A stretch of DNA of 64,000 nt from positions 604,321 to 668,320 of the forward strand of contig RDEW01000027.1 of NCBI GenBank assembly GCA_011109175.1. Reading direction: 5' to 3'. The notes below the pieces were generated by a model. The model saw nothing but the letters and a program-made list of their open reading frames with translations. It made no database searches and was not told the origin of the DNA. The stretch is from Dicyema japonicum. Lineage: Eukaryota; Dicyemida; Rhombozoa; Dicyemidae. Position 1 is the stretch's first letter. Each line of letters opens with the position of its first letter. Of this stretch, positions 37,571-49,199 are shown in pieces. The position numbers were made by a program, and so were the translations under genes.

Positions 37571-37779
37571 TTCGAAATAGTAGTTTCTTTAATTATATAA
37601 CAAAAATGCTACGTCGAGAACGCTGGCGGCGTTGTATTTGTGGAACTATAGAAATATTTATGACAAATTTGATTTATTTAATTAAATTATTTTATTATTA
37701 ATTAAATATTTATAGCAGATATTTAACTTGAGAATAATTTGTTCAAATAATTAGTCGGTGTGGTTCTGCTGGTTTCAAA
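37571..37779. promoter_or_regulatory. Shared intergenic gap between divergent CEP78 and IDH3A
   Basis: 209 bp of A/T-rich sequence between the two divergent ATGs. It must hold both promoters unless they extend into the genes. No specific motif identified. Confidence 0.4.
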
Positions 37780-39017
37780 ATGATTCGAGGGGTAGGCTTG
37801 TTTTGATCATTCTAGGCTATTAGAAAAGTGACGCTGATACCAGGTGATGGAATCGGCCCTGAGATATCGGAATCTGTTCAAAAAATATTCTTGGCCGCTC
37901 AAGTATATTAAAATCAATAACCCCAATCTCCTAGGCTCCAATAGAATGGGAGGTGGTTAATGTGACTCCAGTAAAATCTATTGATGGGTCGTATATGATT
38001 CCAAGGGAGTGCATTGAGTCGATGGGGAACACCAAGGTTGGACTAAAGGGTCCCTTAGCTACTCCAATTGGAAAGGGCCACCAGTCTCTCAACCTCCTCC
38101 TAAGAAAGTTTAGCTTTATAATATTCAGGACTTTTAACCTCTTTGCGAATGTCAGACCTTGCAAATCATTGGTTGGATATAAAACCTTGTACGACAACGT
38201 TGATGTGGTGACCATCAGAGAAAACACTGAGGGGGAATACAGTGGTATCGAACACGTGGTTTACATACGCCTTATTTTAGGTGACTCCTGGAGTTGTTCA
38301 GAGTATTAAACTTATAACGCAGAAGGCTTCTAGGAGAGTAGCCGAATTCGCTTTTAAATATGCACGTGATAACAACCGCAGTGGAGTCACAGCGGTCCAC
38401 AAGGCTAACATAATGTTTGGATTTCAAATTGAGTTACTTTAGGCGAATGTCTGATGGTCTCTTCCTTAAGTGCTGTCGACAGGTTGCAGCGGAAAACCCT
38501 GATATTCCCTTTAACGAGATGAATCTTGATACTGTGTGCCTTAATGTACGAGATTTCTGTAAACCTATTAGATGACTCAAAATCCGAGTAACTTTGACTT
38601 ACTACTGATGCCGAATCTATACGGGGATATTCTCAGGTCTTCAATTTACGTTAATCCAGTGATTTGTGTGCTGGGCTTATTGGAGGGTTGGGAATCACTC
38701 CCAGTGGGAATATTGGGGAAGAAGGAGCCATTTTTGAATCGGTTGTCATATTCTTTATTCCAGGTCCACGGAACTGCCCCTGATATTGCGGGACTTGACA
38801 TGGCGAACCCGACCGCCTTGCTGTTGAGCAGCTGCATGATGCTCAGATATCTTAATCTGCCTGATCATGCTAATCGTATTGAGAAAGCCTGTCTTAGGGC
38901 TATTGCTGATGCTTCTGTATTATAATTTCTTGATTCCAGGCACTCACTAAAGACTTGGGCGGGGATTCTACTTGTTCTCAGTTTACGAGCGCTGTCATTG
39001 ACCATCTTGAGGATTAG
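37780..39017 (+). CDS. IDH3A: Isocitrate dehydrogenase [NAD] alpha subunit, mitochondrial
   Basis: ATG 37780, stop TAG 39015-39017. Nine introns: 37792-37815 (24 nt), 37903-37934 (32), 38108-38128 (21), 38259-38280 (22), 38415-38442 (28), then 26, 23, 22 and 23 nt. Removing them gives one continuous frame: [123 protein letters not shown] and [15 protein letters not shown]. This is the catalytic alpha subunit of the TCA-cycle NAD-dependent enzyme, oxidising isocitrate to 2-oxoglutarate. The N-terminal presequence is very short (MIRGAIRK before the core), so a weak or unusual mitochondrial signal is possible. Best-resolved gene in the window. Confidence 0.96.
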
Positions 39018-40780
39018 GGACATTTATGCACTAATAATATTGACAGTACTAAAATTCATGCTTACTAATATGCTGTTGTTTATGCTTAGTCTTGTCAAGT
39101 GTTCATCAACTTGGGGCAATAGGATGATTTAGGCATGGAATTAAGCTGTCTATTGGGAGTACATCCCTGTTTGTAGGACTGGTGTGGGATTATTGAGGGG
39201 ACTGCATTTTGAATCAAGATTGTGATTTATTAGGGTGAGTGATCATGATTAAGATTTATTTGAGTTCTTTTGTTCCACCAGTTGTTAATAGACTGTGGGC
39301 ATTCCGTGAATAATGCCCATTCTAAGACTAAGGCGATTTGCCCATAATGGTGTCTCAAGCTCAGAAAATTCATTCATTTTCCCACTTGACACAGTCAGCA
39401 ACTGTGCAAGACAAACGAGAGCTGAAGTCGACCGTTTGTCGACCGTTTTACTTTTTTTAAAGATTTCACATCTATTCTTTTACTCCCAGTCTTTTCAAGT
39501 GAAGGAAACTATAGCCTAACATTAAAGTAGCAGCCAATTAACGAAAATTATCATAAGCAACGTTAAGTCACAAATTCGAAAACCTCTAAGGAAACTAAAT
39601 AATATTTGAGTTCATTACCAGAACCGATTACTGTATGAGACTGATTACCACGTGACCTTGATTGATTTTTGTAAATTAGACATTAATGGATTTATTATTA
39701 GGTGAATTACACATTAACGTTTAACCCCAATTCACGATTTTGCCCCCATTTGTGTATAGCGGGCTTTTGAAGACAAATTGAGATTAGTGATTTAGAATCT
39801 TTGATTCCAGGATACGTCATAGTGGGACTCGCACATCTACAATGTTGGCTTAGTCCATCTTTGTGTAGAGGAGTAGATAGAGATCTCTTTTGTCCTCCAC
39901 TTGTTTGTTTTTCCGATTGTTTTCTGTAAAGACAACTGGATTGCTTGTCCTTCGCACTATGGAATAGGCCAACATGTAGGAACACTAAAGAGAGAACTTA
40001 GAATGACAAAGAGGATTTCTGACTTTCACAAGGGACCATAGTGGTTAGAAACATGACGTCTTCTAGAGGAACCTCGAAAATTACTACCTATGTGGGAGTA
40101 ACAACTTATTTCAACCAGAAATTCCCAGAACTCCGAGAAAGATTTTATGAGCTCCCCTAAAAAGACTAAAAACCCAGTCACTTGTTTCAGGCGATATTGT
40201 TCACAGACGTGGGGGATGAATCTTAGTGAAGTGTAAGATCGTCTTCAATCTGAAATAATAGTTTGTACTGCTGAGACGTTAATGAGATATTCTCAAGCAT
40301 AAGGCATAGTCCTTGAAGTCAAATAATGACAGATGGATAGAAGGCGTATGCTGCTCTCGCACTGTGGGGAGATAGAGTTTACAAGTATGACACTGTTAAC
40401 CACTCTGAAAGCTTCGTAGGTTTACAAGATCTCACATTTCGCACACAAACATTCGGTTCTGTAAAATGGTTATGTATTTCTCTGTGTCATTTATAGACGA
40501 TCAGGTTTCGCAAAAAATGTTCACTGATGACGGCGTTACTCTTCAAACCAAAGCATCGTAGATGCGTGGAACCTGCAACTGTAATGCATAGCAACAGGAT
40601 TCCAACTAGGGGTCATCAGGCTTCTTGCCCGGCACCCATTACACTGTGCCACCAAACGTTATGTTATATTATTTATTTAACAAATCAAGACCACGGAAAA
40701 ACCAAACTAATTATCACGTGATCCTGATGCAGTCCAACAGCGACCCGGAGTTCTTTCCTCGTGCCCGCTCATGAACGAAC
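39018..40780. other. Unassigned stretch
   Basis: Short frames only. Includes the 40520-40620 copy of the short repeat. No gene supported. Confidence 0.4.
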
Positions 40781-41065
40781 AGGATTATTATTATTAAAAA
40801 GCACTCCCGAGAAAACATAAAATTAGTTAAGTTTCCCTTGTGCCGTATTCCGAATCATCCTCTCCTTCAGTTTCGACCATGATCTTCTGTTGCGCACTAG
40901 TTCTCTAGGTAGTCCAGGTCGTCCGCCATTTCCATTATAATATCAGACGATGTCCACACTCTTGTAACGTAGTGAATCAGGTCCTGATGGACTGCAAATC
41001 CAAGACCATAATGTAGGCAGGCCAACGGGAGTATAAAAAGGTGGAATTTTCCAAACAGTTCTGTA
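40780..41065 (-). mobile_element. Non-LTR retrotransposon 3' fragment with TAA-rich tail
   Basis: On the minus strand it reads a degraded post-RT region ending LRELVRNRRSWSKLKER (frame-corrected), then a 3' tail gagtgctttttaataataat. The same layout (D.LR.L..NRR.W..L, then gtgc...taataat) ends the plus-strand copy at 41394-41985. It lies tail-first against that copy. Confidence 0.6.
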
Positions 41066-41393
41066 CATTGTACGGTCGTTTTTGTCTGTTGTAGACAGCA
41101 GACAGAGACGTCATATTTGGTTAGATCGCATACCAGTTGGTGTTTCTTGTAAGGTTGTATAAGTCCTCTGCAATTGAAAGATCCCAGAGTGAACGGAGAA
41201 GTCGGTAAGGAATACGAATGAGACAGTGCAATAGAGGTGTCGTCACCACCTCAATCAGAAAAAACGTACAGGATGCTAAAGAAAATTGATAAAAAATATT
41301 CAAAATCCTGACATATACAATAGAAAAATTAAAAAAAATAAAATAGTAAGAAATTTAAAAAATAAAAGCTGAATTATCATACGGAGAAAAACC

Positions 41394-41990
41394 ATGGCAA
41401 ACGCGGCATTACACAGGCTGAAAAACCTTTTGCTAAAACGGAAAGGGAATAACATAAAACAAAGGATAATGTTATACGACACCTTTATTAAACCAATCCT
41501 ACTATACAACTCTGGGACCTGGGTCATCTCAAAAGAGGAATTAGAGAGGCTAGACTCGTTTCACAGGAATCATCTAAGAAACATAACTAGAATGTCCTGG
41601 CCATCCAAGATCTCGCGGAATGGACTGTACAATAAGTGTGACTGTACACCATTAAGTCACGATATCATTAGTTCTCGTTGGAAACTTTTTGGATATGTCC
41701 TAAGGTTGGACCCGATATCCCCCCCTCCCCGAATATCGCAATGAAAGATTACTATTTTTCCAATGTAAAAACGCTTTCGTGAAAGACCGGTCGTTCTACA
41801 AAACGATCTGAAAGCCGTGAAAAAAACATTGGCATTTGATGACGATCTGGACTCACTGAGAGACCTAGCAAAGAACAGGAGAGCTTGGAGCAACCTAACT
41901 AATTCTCTTATATTTTTTGATGCACATGCGGGGCCATAAATATTATGGCTTTCGTGAAAGTGCTAATAATAATAATAAAAGCTGAATTAT
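41394..41990 (+). mobile_element. Non-LTR retrotransposon 3' fragment with (TAA)n tail
   Basis: A 116-codon open piece reads LYDTFIKPILLYNSGTW, then LDSFHRNHLRNITRMSWPSK and SRWKLFGYVLRLDPISPP, then, out of frame, DSLRDLAKNRRAWSNLTNSL. It ends gtgaaagtgctaataataataataa. It matches the 33.7-34.4 kb and 60.5-60.8 kb copies. 5' truncated: no RT catalytic motif is present. Confidence 0.8.
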
Positions 41991-42186
41991 GTCTGTGAAG
42001 ATTACTCGATAAAGTTTTTTGAAAGAATTTAGAGCCCATCCAAGCGATAATGCACTGTGCGAGTCTTTAGGAAAAATGAAAAGACATAATTATTCAATGT
42101 ATTTGTTTTGAGTATAATAGGGCCTATTCGACTAAAAAAGTCTGAAATTGGGGGTTTTGTGTGCTTAACGTGATTAACGTAGTGTC

Positions 42187-42870
42187 TTGTGGCTCAACCG
42201 AAAAGGTGTCACCGGAAAGAAAAGAGCCACTAACTTTCCCCCACCACTTGGAAGTTCCCGTAACTTATGTGCCTCCGACTCGGTCTTGTGTCATCATTAT
42301 TCTGGACTATTGATTCTGCTATGTGGGGACATTAAAACAAGCCCTGGTCCACGCGGAGACTTAATTCTACAACTAAATACAATGGAATTAGAAGGAAGAT
42401 CCTGGAACTTTGAGCTCTCCTCTTCGCAAATCGAGCTGACCTTGTTCTCATACAGGAACCAAGCTCTCATCCTCTACGCCAACACCTTCCTTCCCGGGAT
42501 ACACAGTAATTCGTAAAGACCTTCAGGGAAGACCATGTGGAGGACTACTCTCAATTATAAAGAACGGTATACCTTTCATTGACACGAGTCGACGGACCTC
42601 AGAACTTTTGTACTCAGACGATACCGTTCAGCAGATCACCATCAAAATGGAGCTGTTCCCGTCTTTTTGAATCAGCTTGATTAACCTATATATTCCACCA
42701 CAAGGATCCTGCCCAAAATCCTATACCCCAAATATACCCCGCCTCTCAGTACTAAAGAACGCTCTAATATGCGGCGACCTAAATGCCCGACACCCCGTTT
42801 GGCTTGCTTCACAGTCCACTGACAGCCGAGGTGAGTTAATCGCAAACGGTCTTATTATATGATTATCCTG
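42187..42870 (+). mobile_element. Non-LTR retrotransposon endonuclease fragment
   Basis: Starts with LLILLCGDIKTSPGPRGD, a leader seen before the AP-endonuclease of CR1-like ORF2s. Continues with GRPCGGLLSIIKNGIPFI and ALICGDLNARHPVWLASQ, the endonuclease block with its conserved GD.N..H. RT domains are missing after about 42870. Two frameshifts. Confidence 0.75.
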
Positions 42871-43480
42871 AATGACCCTAAATTACACACAAGAACCTTT
42901 TAAAGGAGCACTGATAGCTGCACTTCTGATTTAACCTCTGTTGCAGTTCATCGAGGTTTATAAAAAATAGAGTAAACACGCTCTTAATCACTTTGGTAGA
43001 GATACTCTAACTTAGTGTGTGCCATGCAATTATAAGTGATGATACATTTTGAGTCTCAAAGTCATTAGCGACCGGGCCTTTCATAACTTAAATCATTTCC
43101 AGGAAACAGAGGGAAAGATATGTTGACGATGTGGTAGATCTGACATTCAGAAAGTCGTTTAGCTTATTTTGTTAAACTACTCTACGTTCCTGTAATTTTT
43201 AGTTCTTTCTGGAAATCCGCTGCTGTATAACAGCATGCTCAGAGTCTGTATTGAGATTGCATATTTATTTCAAAATATTTTATAATCCGACTAGATTTGT
43301 AGAAAAAATCACCTTGGTTTTTTGGAACACTCTCAGATTTTTGAACACTTGGTAAGATTTGCATAGAAATGGAAAATACTAACAAGTTCGATGTGGAAAA
43401 AAATTAATTAATTATTTAGAAAATTATTTTATTTTTATTTTTTTTATAAATCAAAAATTTATTAACAATAAAATATTATT
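42871..43480. other. Unassigned AT-rich stretch
   Basis: No gene recognised. The right end is probably the A/T-rich 3' UTR of the minus-strand element starting at 43483. Confidence 0.4.
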
Positions 43481-43482
43481 TA

Positions 43483-46400
43483 TTAACTATGGGGGAGAGC
43501 GGCTGCTGACATCACGGAGTAAGCGTTTCCGCGAACAACTGCGATACCAATTCTTTGCCTCAGCCAGACCGCTTCCCGCACGTCTTTCTTGCGGTGGGCC
43601 AATTTTCCCCCGATTTCCTTTAGGAAAGAGGCTGTAATACTTCAAACCGCACCAGACGTCTCGATTGCTACCGATACAAAACAGTAGCGGTCTCCAATTT
43701 CGCCATATTTTTTAATCTTGATTTTCTCGGCCAGATCGGCTGCCGATCCAGCAGACTGCGCCGAGCTGAGCATCATCGAGTTCGAGAAAGAATCCACAAC
43801 ATTGCAGTCCCATACGAGCGATTTTCCCTCAGTGAACGGAAAGATAGTTAACCCATCCGGTCTTTTCCCATCTCCGCGGTCCAATCCCACAGGTTCCAGT
43901 ACTGCCGGGAAGCCTGCCGCTTCAAGAGCTCGCAAGACAATGTTGTTCATAGCAGCATGGTGGGGTGCTCTGCCCGCACTCCTTTTGCACGAGAGCGGGT
44001 GCAGCCCTTTGGCATCGACGATCCCTCCACAGCGACATTGGTGTTCGACGCAAACATCAGCTCCCAGGCGTTGTGCGATTCCAATCCGAATACAGTCATC
44101 GTCCAATAGGGTCCCCAGGGAGGAAGACGGGAGTGCATCCAGCCAGGCTCCGCTCCCATGGTTGGCGGTGGACACGAGGCATGCAAGACGATGCTGGTTG
44201 GCCTCAGACTTTAGCACGTCGAAGATATTCTTGGAGTAAATATCATCCCAGTCACGTTGCCTCGAAGGATCGTTCGGCATATCCAAACCAGTTTCACACC
44301 ATTCGCAACGAGCTTCGTCGAAGACTTTTTCCCAAGAGAGTCCGGTTGTAATACGTAGGATTTCTTGGACCAAAAGGCTTCCACTTGAGAGCGATGACAC
44401 ATATGCTGGATAGGCGATCTCCAGCGCCGATCTGAGACCCGTTCCTCCAAGGCGTGTAGGAAGCTTGCATTGGTTACAACTCGGCGCATCAAAGTGGATG
44501 TTTAGAAGCAATTCAGCTGATTTTCTCAATGTCTTATCCAGTGACAGGAGATGTCACGATGTTTGAAGCAGGGAGAACATCGGAGAGCATATAGGAGTTT
44601 GGGCAAGCCGATGCTATTCTTCAAAAATAAGAACGCTCTATGACCATCGAGTAAGGAGAGTTTCTCCGTGACTCTGGAGAGTTCATCTTCTTTTGTTTGT
44701 AGATGGCTCCGCAGTTCCTTTTCGTCAAGTGGGCACCCAAGAAAGTATGTCCGCTCCCTGGGTACGACAGTAATTCCAGGTAGTACCGAGTTGAAAGACT
44801 CGACAACGTTGATGAAATCACTCTCCGAGTATGTGATATTTATTAGCTCCGATTTCTTTATGTTTATCTCAAGTCCGAGGTTTCGTAGTGCTGGCACGGC
44901 ATTTGACAGAACGTCGTGTACTTTTCTCCACGGCCCTCCAATTGTGGCGTCATCGAGATACCAAAGTTAAGTTGTGTGTTTATAGAGCGGAATTTCATCG
45001 ATGGCCAGAGCGAAGAGTAGTGGACCAAGTGGGTCCCCTTGTTGAACTCCGGTCTCCGAACAGATAATCTTGTTCCCGAAAACCAGTGAAGAATTGGTTC
45101 CGTAAGCGAGGAAGACAAGTGGAATAAGTTCCGGGGCTCGTTTGCTTGTAGTTTCGAAAATTTGATCCCTCCTCAATGAATTGAAGGCATTGCAGATGTC
45201 CAGCTTGACCCCAATGTGTGGGTTTGTTCGTCATTTTGTCCAAAAAAACACCTCGCAGCGTGCACTGCCGCCTCGCATCCGTTCCTTACACCAACCCCCA
45301 GTTGGAGGGGGAAAATTCTTCAGATATTCTCGGAGAGACAATGCTGCATGCAATTTTCGCTGTCAATTTTCTGAAATAGTTGCCGACTGCGATGGGGCGG
45401 ACCCCACCTTCAGGTTTTTTGAAGGCCAATAAATGTGCACTGAAAAGGAGCTCCCTTGCGTGGGGAGGAATATCTCCGTTCAAAATACGCATAACCAGTT
45501 TTGTAATTGATTTGACAAGGTTGCAGCCAGCTTCTGCAGTAGCCTCCGCCGTAAGATCCTTGATGTGACCCGGCCGCAAGCCATCGATACCTCCACTGCT
45601 ACTCGCCGCAAACGACGAAATGCCGCGTCGCACTTCGCCTTCGGTGACGGTCATCCTTGACAAATTTCCCGGAAGCACGAATGGGCGGTAATCTTCCGGA
45701 GCACATGGATGTTTATGTCTGAGTAGTTCTAGCACCTCAGGTGTCGCAGCCATAACAGTTTCATCGCTGGCGACGACGCGCAACGCCACTCGGACGTCGC
45801 CTTCGAATAGTTTGCGGTTCACTCTCTCTTTAAGTTTTTCCGGGCCATTCAAATAAACCGGAGGATTGGAATCAGAATGTCTTGATTTCTTGACTTCCGT
45901 CTTGGTGAGAGAAAGCACATAGAAAACTTGGATGTTCTTCTTCATTTTTGAGGAAAGGGAGTTTCCAAGTGTCGTGCTTTCCTCTGTATTCCGTTGATCT
46001 CCCTTTTAGTCGATAAATGGAATTCCAAGGGCCATCGGAGCAAAACTGAGGAGTTTTAGCCAGGCCTCCAGGTCGTCGGACGTGAGAGCATCGTCAATTG
46101 CAGAGGCCAGGCATGTAGCCGCGGGGATCCGGACGGGTCTTGGGATCCTGATTGGGATCTTCCTGGCTTTCCTTAGATCCGACAAGAAGAGCAAGATGTT
46201 GTCCATATTATTGAAGTCTAGAGGCTCGTTTGGTTCAACGTGCTCGTTTGGAATGATCCTCTGGGTTTTCCAACCAGTTCCCATGCAGACACTGCAGTTC
46301 CTAGAGCGAGCACGCAGCCCGCTGAGACATCTTTATGCATCCAAGGTGGAAAAAGTCACGGCAAGACGAGCAGAAAAGTCCATATTTGCGTGCATTGGCA

Positions 46401-46519
46401 AAACCGCATGTAGAGCATGTAGTGTCCAGTCTCTCGGGTGTAATGTGTGTTGATCCATTGTATGAACGACGCTCCATGATGATACAATTATTCACAACAA
46501 GACCACACGTGATAATCAA
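43483..46519 (-). mobile_element. Non-LTR retrotransposon: PHD finger + RT + C-terminal restriction-like endonuclease
   Basis: In sense order: a PHD-like zinc finger (CSTCGFANARKYGLFCSSC, FHLGC, then NCSVC; 46200-46450); RT region with SGGIDGLRPGHIKDL, LLAFKKPEGGVRPIAVG (45286-45945), GVQQGDPLGPLLFALAID (44967-45176), and catalytic YLDDATIGG (about 44937-44963); then the thumb (44526-44897). The C-terminal ORF (43642-44529) has CRCGGIVDAKGLHPLSC, a Cys-His cluster, and RPDGLTIFP...SLVWDCNVVD, a PD-(D/E)XK-type nuclease core. The last residues RQRIGIAVVRGNAYSVMSA reach TAA at 43483-43485. Several 1-nt frameshifts break it, but all domains are present over 3 kb. GC content is well above its surroundings. 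Confidence 0.88.
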
Positions 46520-46639
46520 CTATCCAGGACTGTAGTTATTTTAAAATAAAATTTATATTTGACTTAATATCCTTGGCGTTCTTAAAATGAGTCTAAAACA
46601 CCAAAAAATTTGAATGGAATTGATGGCTTTGTGTCACTT

Positions 46640-47180
46640 TTTAATGCAAAAATTGTCAATACGGGAAGGAAAATATTTTTTAGTGAAACTAGTCTTTTCT
46701 TAAAGAAAACTCAAAATCATTTCTCAAAGGAAACGATAATCACCTGGCTATAAACAGAGCAAAGAAAAAATTTATGTTCTTTTGTACTGCAACTTGGACT
46801 AAGATATTTTTAATTCATGGTCATGTCGAATTAATGAAAACTCAAAAAATCCTTATATTCCTCGACAATACTACGTGTCATGAAATACAAATTTATTCAA
46901 ACATTAAATTACTTTTCCCGCCAAAGAATTCTACTCCAGCCTAATTGTTCAAAATTATTAATGGAGTTTATATGCCTTATCGACAGAAAAGATTATTTTT
47001 TGGAATCCCTTAGTTAATTTACTACGATATCTGAGGCCTGCCAAATATACGTCATTAATCCGTTATAAAACGTTGGAACAGTATTTACGACAAAGAAAAT
47101 CTCAATCATTAAGGCAATGAAAAATTGTTTTTGGAACAAGAAGCTAACGAACACGAGGAAGAAATCTATGATGAAATATA
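46640..47180 (+). mobile_element. pogo/Tigger-type transposase fragment
   Basis: Reads FFCTATWTKIFLIHGH, then KILIFLDNTTCHEIQIYSN, the DDE block also seen at 32900-33000 (KILIIMDNARCH). A C-terminal acidic tail near 47130-47180 follows. Broken frames; no terminal repeats found. Confidence 0.6.
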
Positions 47181-47399
47181 ATTGTGAATAAAGAGAAAAT
47201 GAAAGAATAAAGGAACCCTCAAATAAATTAATGATTTGGAAAATCCATTTTATATATTCCCCAAGTTTTATAGTTTATATGAATTTAATATTTTTTGATA
47301 ATACACCACAATAAAATTTGATTTTTATTTTATATATTATTATTTCATAAAAATATAATTATTAGTAACTTTTAAGTTAAAGCGGGAAAAATGTGCTAA

Positions 47400-47830
47400 T
47401 TCAACCGCAGAATGTGCAGCCAGCTTCCTCCGTTATGCAGAGTTAGCGACAGTGCATTCTGAGATAGTAATCATGTTCGTAGAGGAAAAAGCATCAACAC
47501 AGGTTACATCCCATACAAGAGATGTCCTTTGATAAATAGGAAGATTGCCATCCTATCTGGTCTTCTCCATTTCCTCCATCAAGTTAACATGTTCGATGGT
47601 AAAAGGAATCCCAGCGGCTTCAAGACCACGTTTAATAATGTTATTTAAGGTCGCGGAAATCTTCCTGGGCTTTTCTTGCAGGAGAGTGGGTGGATTTCTT
47701 TCCGATCAATCATCTTCCAACATCGGCATCACTGAATCTCGCGAACATCCAGACCAAGGTGATATGAAATCCCAATGCGAAGGCTCTCATTGTCGAGAAG
47801 TCCCAACGTAAAAGATTGGGCAGACATTTA
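47400..47830 (-). mobile_element. REL-endonuclease retrotransposon 3' fragment
   Basis: Minus strand, frame-corrected: ATLNNIIKRGLEAAGIPF, then TSLVWDVTCVDAFSSTNM, matching MNNIVLRALEAAGFPAV and SLVWDCNVVDSFSNSMM of the 43.5-46.5 kb element. Diverged copy of the nuclease domain only. Confidence 0.7.
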
Positions 47831-48469
47831 ACCGACAGCTACTACATACATGAAGAACGAAAGAAAGCCACGTGGTGTTTGTTGAGGTTTTCCTGAGCTC
47901 CAAAGAATTTGAAGTCATTTCTATTTGTAGGTGATTTATTGATCGTCAGACCTCAGAAAATTCGCCTATCGGGGAGCAATGGTCCTACCACTCCCATGCT
48001 GTTCGGGCTTCTGAGAATACTTTTCGAAGGAGGGACTGTAGTAAGTCAATAATGGAATAAAATCAAGATTTCCCAGTAGGATGACCACGTAAATGCAAGG
48101 AGTCTGATTTGCAGCCATGTTACATACAAATACGAACTAGGACCAGTTCGAGAAATCCTTTACAGTCGAAAAATTAAAATTCACAATATCAAGAAATTTG
48201 TCGACTAAGAACCCAATATGTGTGAATCCAAGGTGACGCAAATATAATATTTTCTAAAGTTTAAGTTCAATAAATGAGGAACTTGAACATACAAAAAATG
48301 ACTTGAACCCCACAAAAAGAAAGGTCGATTGATACCACAAAATAGTGATCGAACACCATACCTAACACTCGACCCTCGCAAACTGGCCACATTTTGAATA
48401 AGCAAAGATTCCAAAGTTTGAAGAGAAGTTGGCTATAAGATTCAAAAAGAGACACGGATTCAGAATGCT

Positions 48470-48720
48470 CAAGTTACATGGAGAAATGCAAACAGATAAA
48501 TCAAAAGCATATAAACCCAACCAAATCTATGATCTGGAAAAAACTGGATTTACTCTTTTTATATAAAAAATAACTTGGGAAGACGTATCCAAAGAGACGA
48601 CCAAGAATTGTTTCAGAGTTTTAAATCACTCCAATAACGAAAACCTTGAAATCGTTATTAATGAAAAGCAAGCAGAAGAACAGACAGTTTCGATCCTCTA
48701 AAAGTTGTGGTTTTGTAAAC
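48470..48720 (+). mobile_element. pogo/Tigger-type transposase trace
   Basis: Reads KPNQIYDLEKTGFTLF (degraded form of the IYN.DETG.. block), then TWEDVSKETTKNCFRV (the AW..V...TI.NCF block near the C-terminus of these transposases). Very decayed, no ends seen. Confidence 0.4.
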
Positions 48721-49199
48721 ATTAAATGCACGTAGCATGAAACATTCAATGAAAATTCTTTAGAAGATTCAGAAAAGTGAACAAAAATCGGAAAAACTAA
48801 GACCTGTAGACAAAATGGATATTGCAGTTAATGCTTTTCAATAAGTACACAGCAAGTATTATTAAAGAAAAGAGAAAACAGTTAGGAAATACATTTTATT
48901 TTACTAAAACTTAAATACGTTTTTGTTCATTTAAGGAATTTAAAAAAAATTATTTGTTTATTTTTATTCAAAATTATTGATTTTATTTTTTAAATGCCAT
49001 TTCTCAAATTAGCCACAAAATTCTAGGAACCAAAAATCCCCAATTTGCGAGGGCGAGTGTAAGCTAACTACTCAAATCGCTGGCATTATCCCTCTCTAGG
49101 ATAAGATGTATTCGCTGAGAGTAATTTGATCTCGTCAATTTTCCCAGTTGCAATTGACTAGACAGCCATTCTACATAAGAACTCAGAAATTTCAAGTGG

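Noticed and set aside
43718-44351. Long plus-strand open frames of 173 and 128 codons
   Set aside because: They are shadows on the opposite strand of the GC-rich retrotransposon nuclease ORF, which has the domain motifs.
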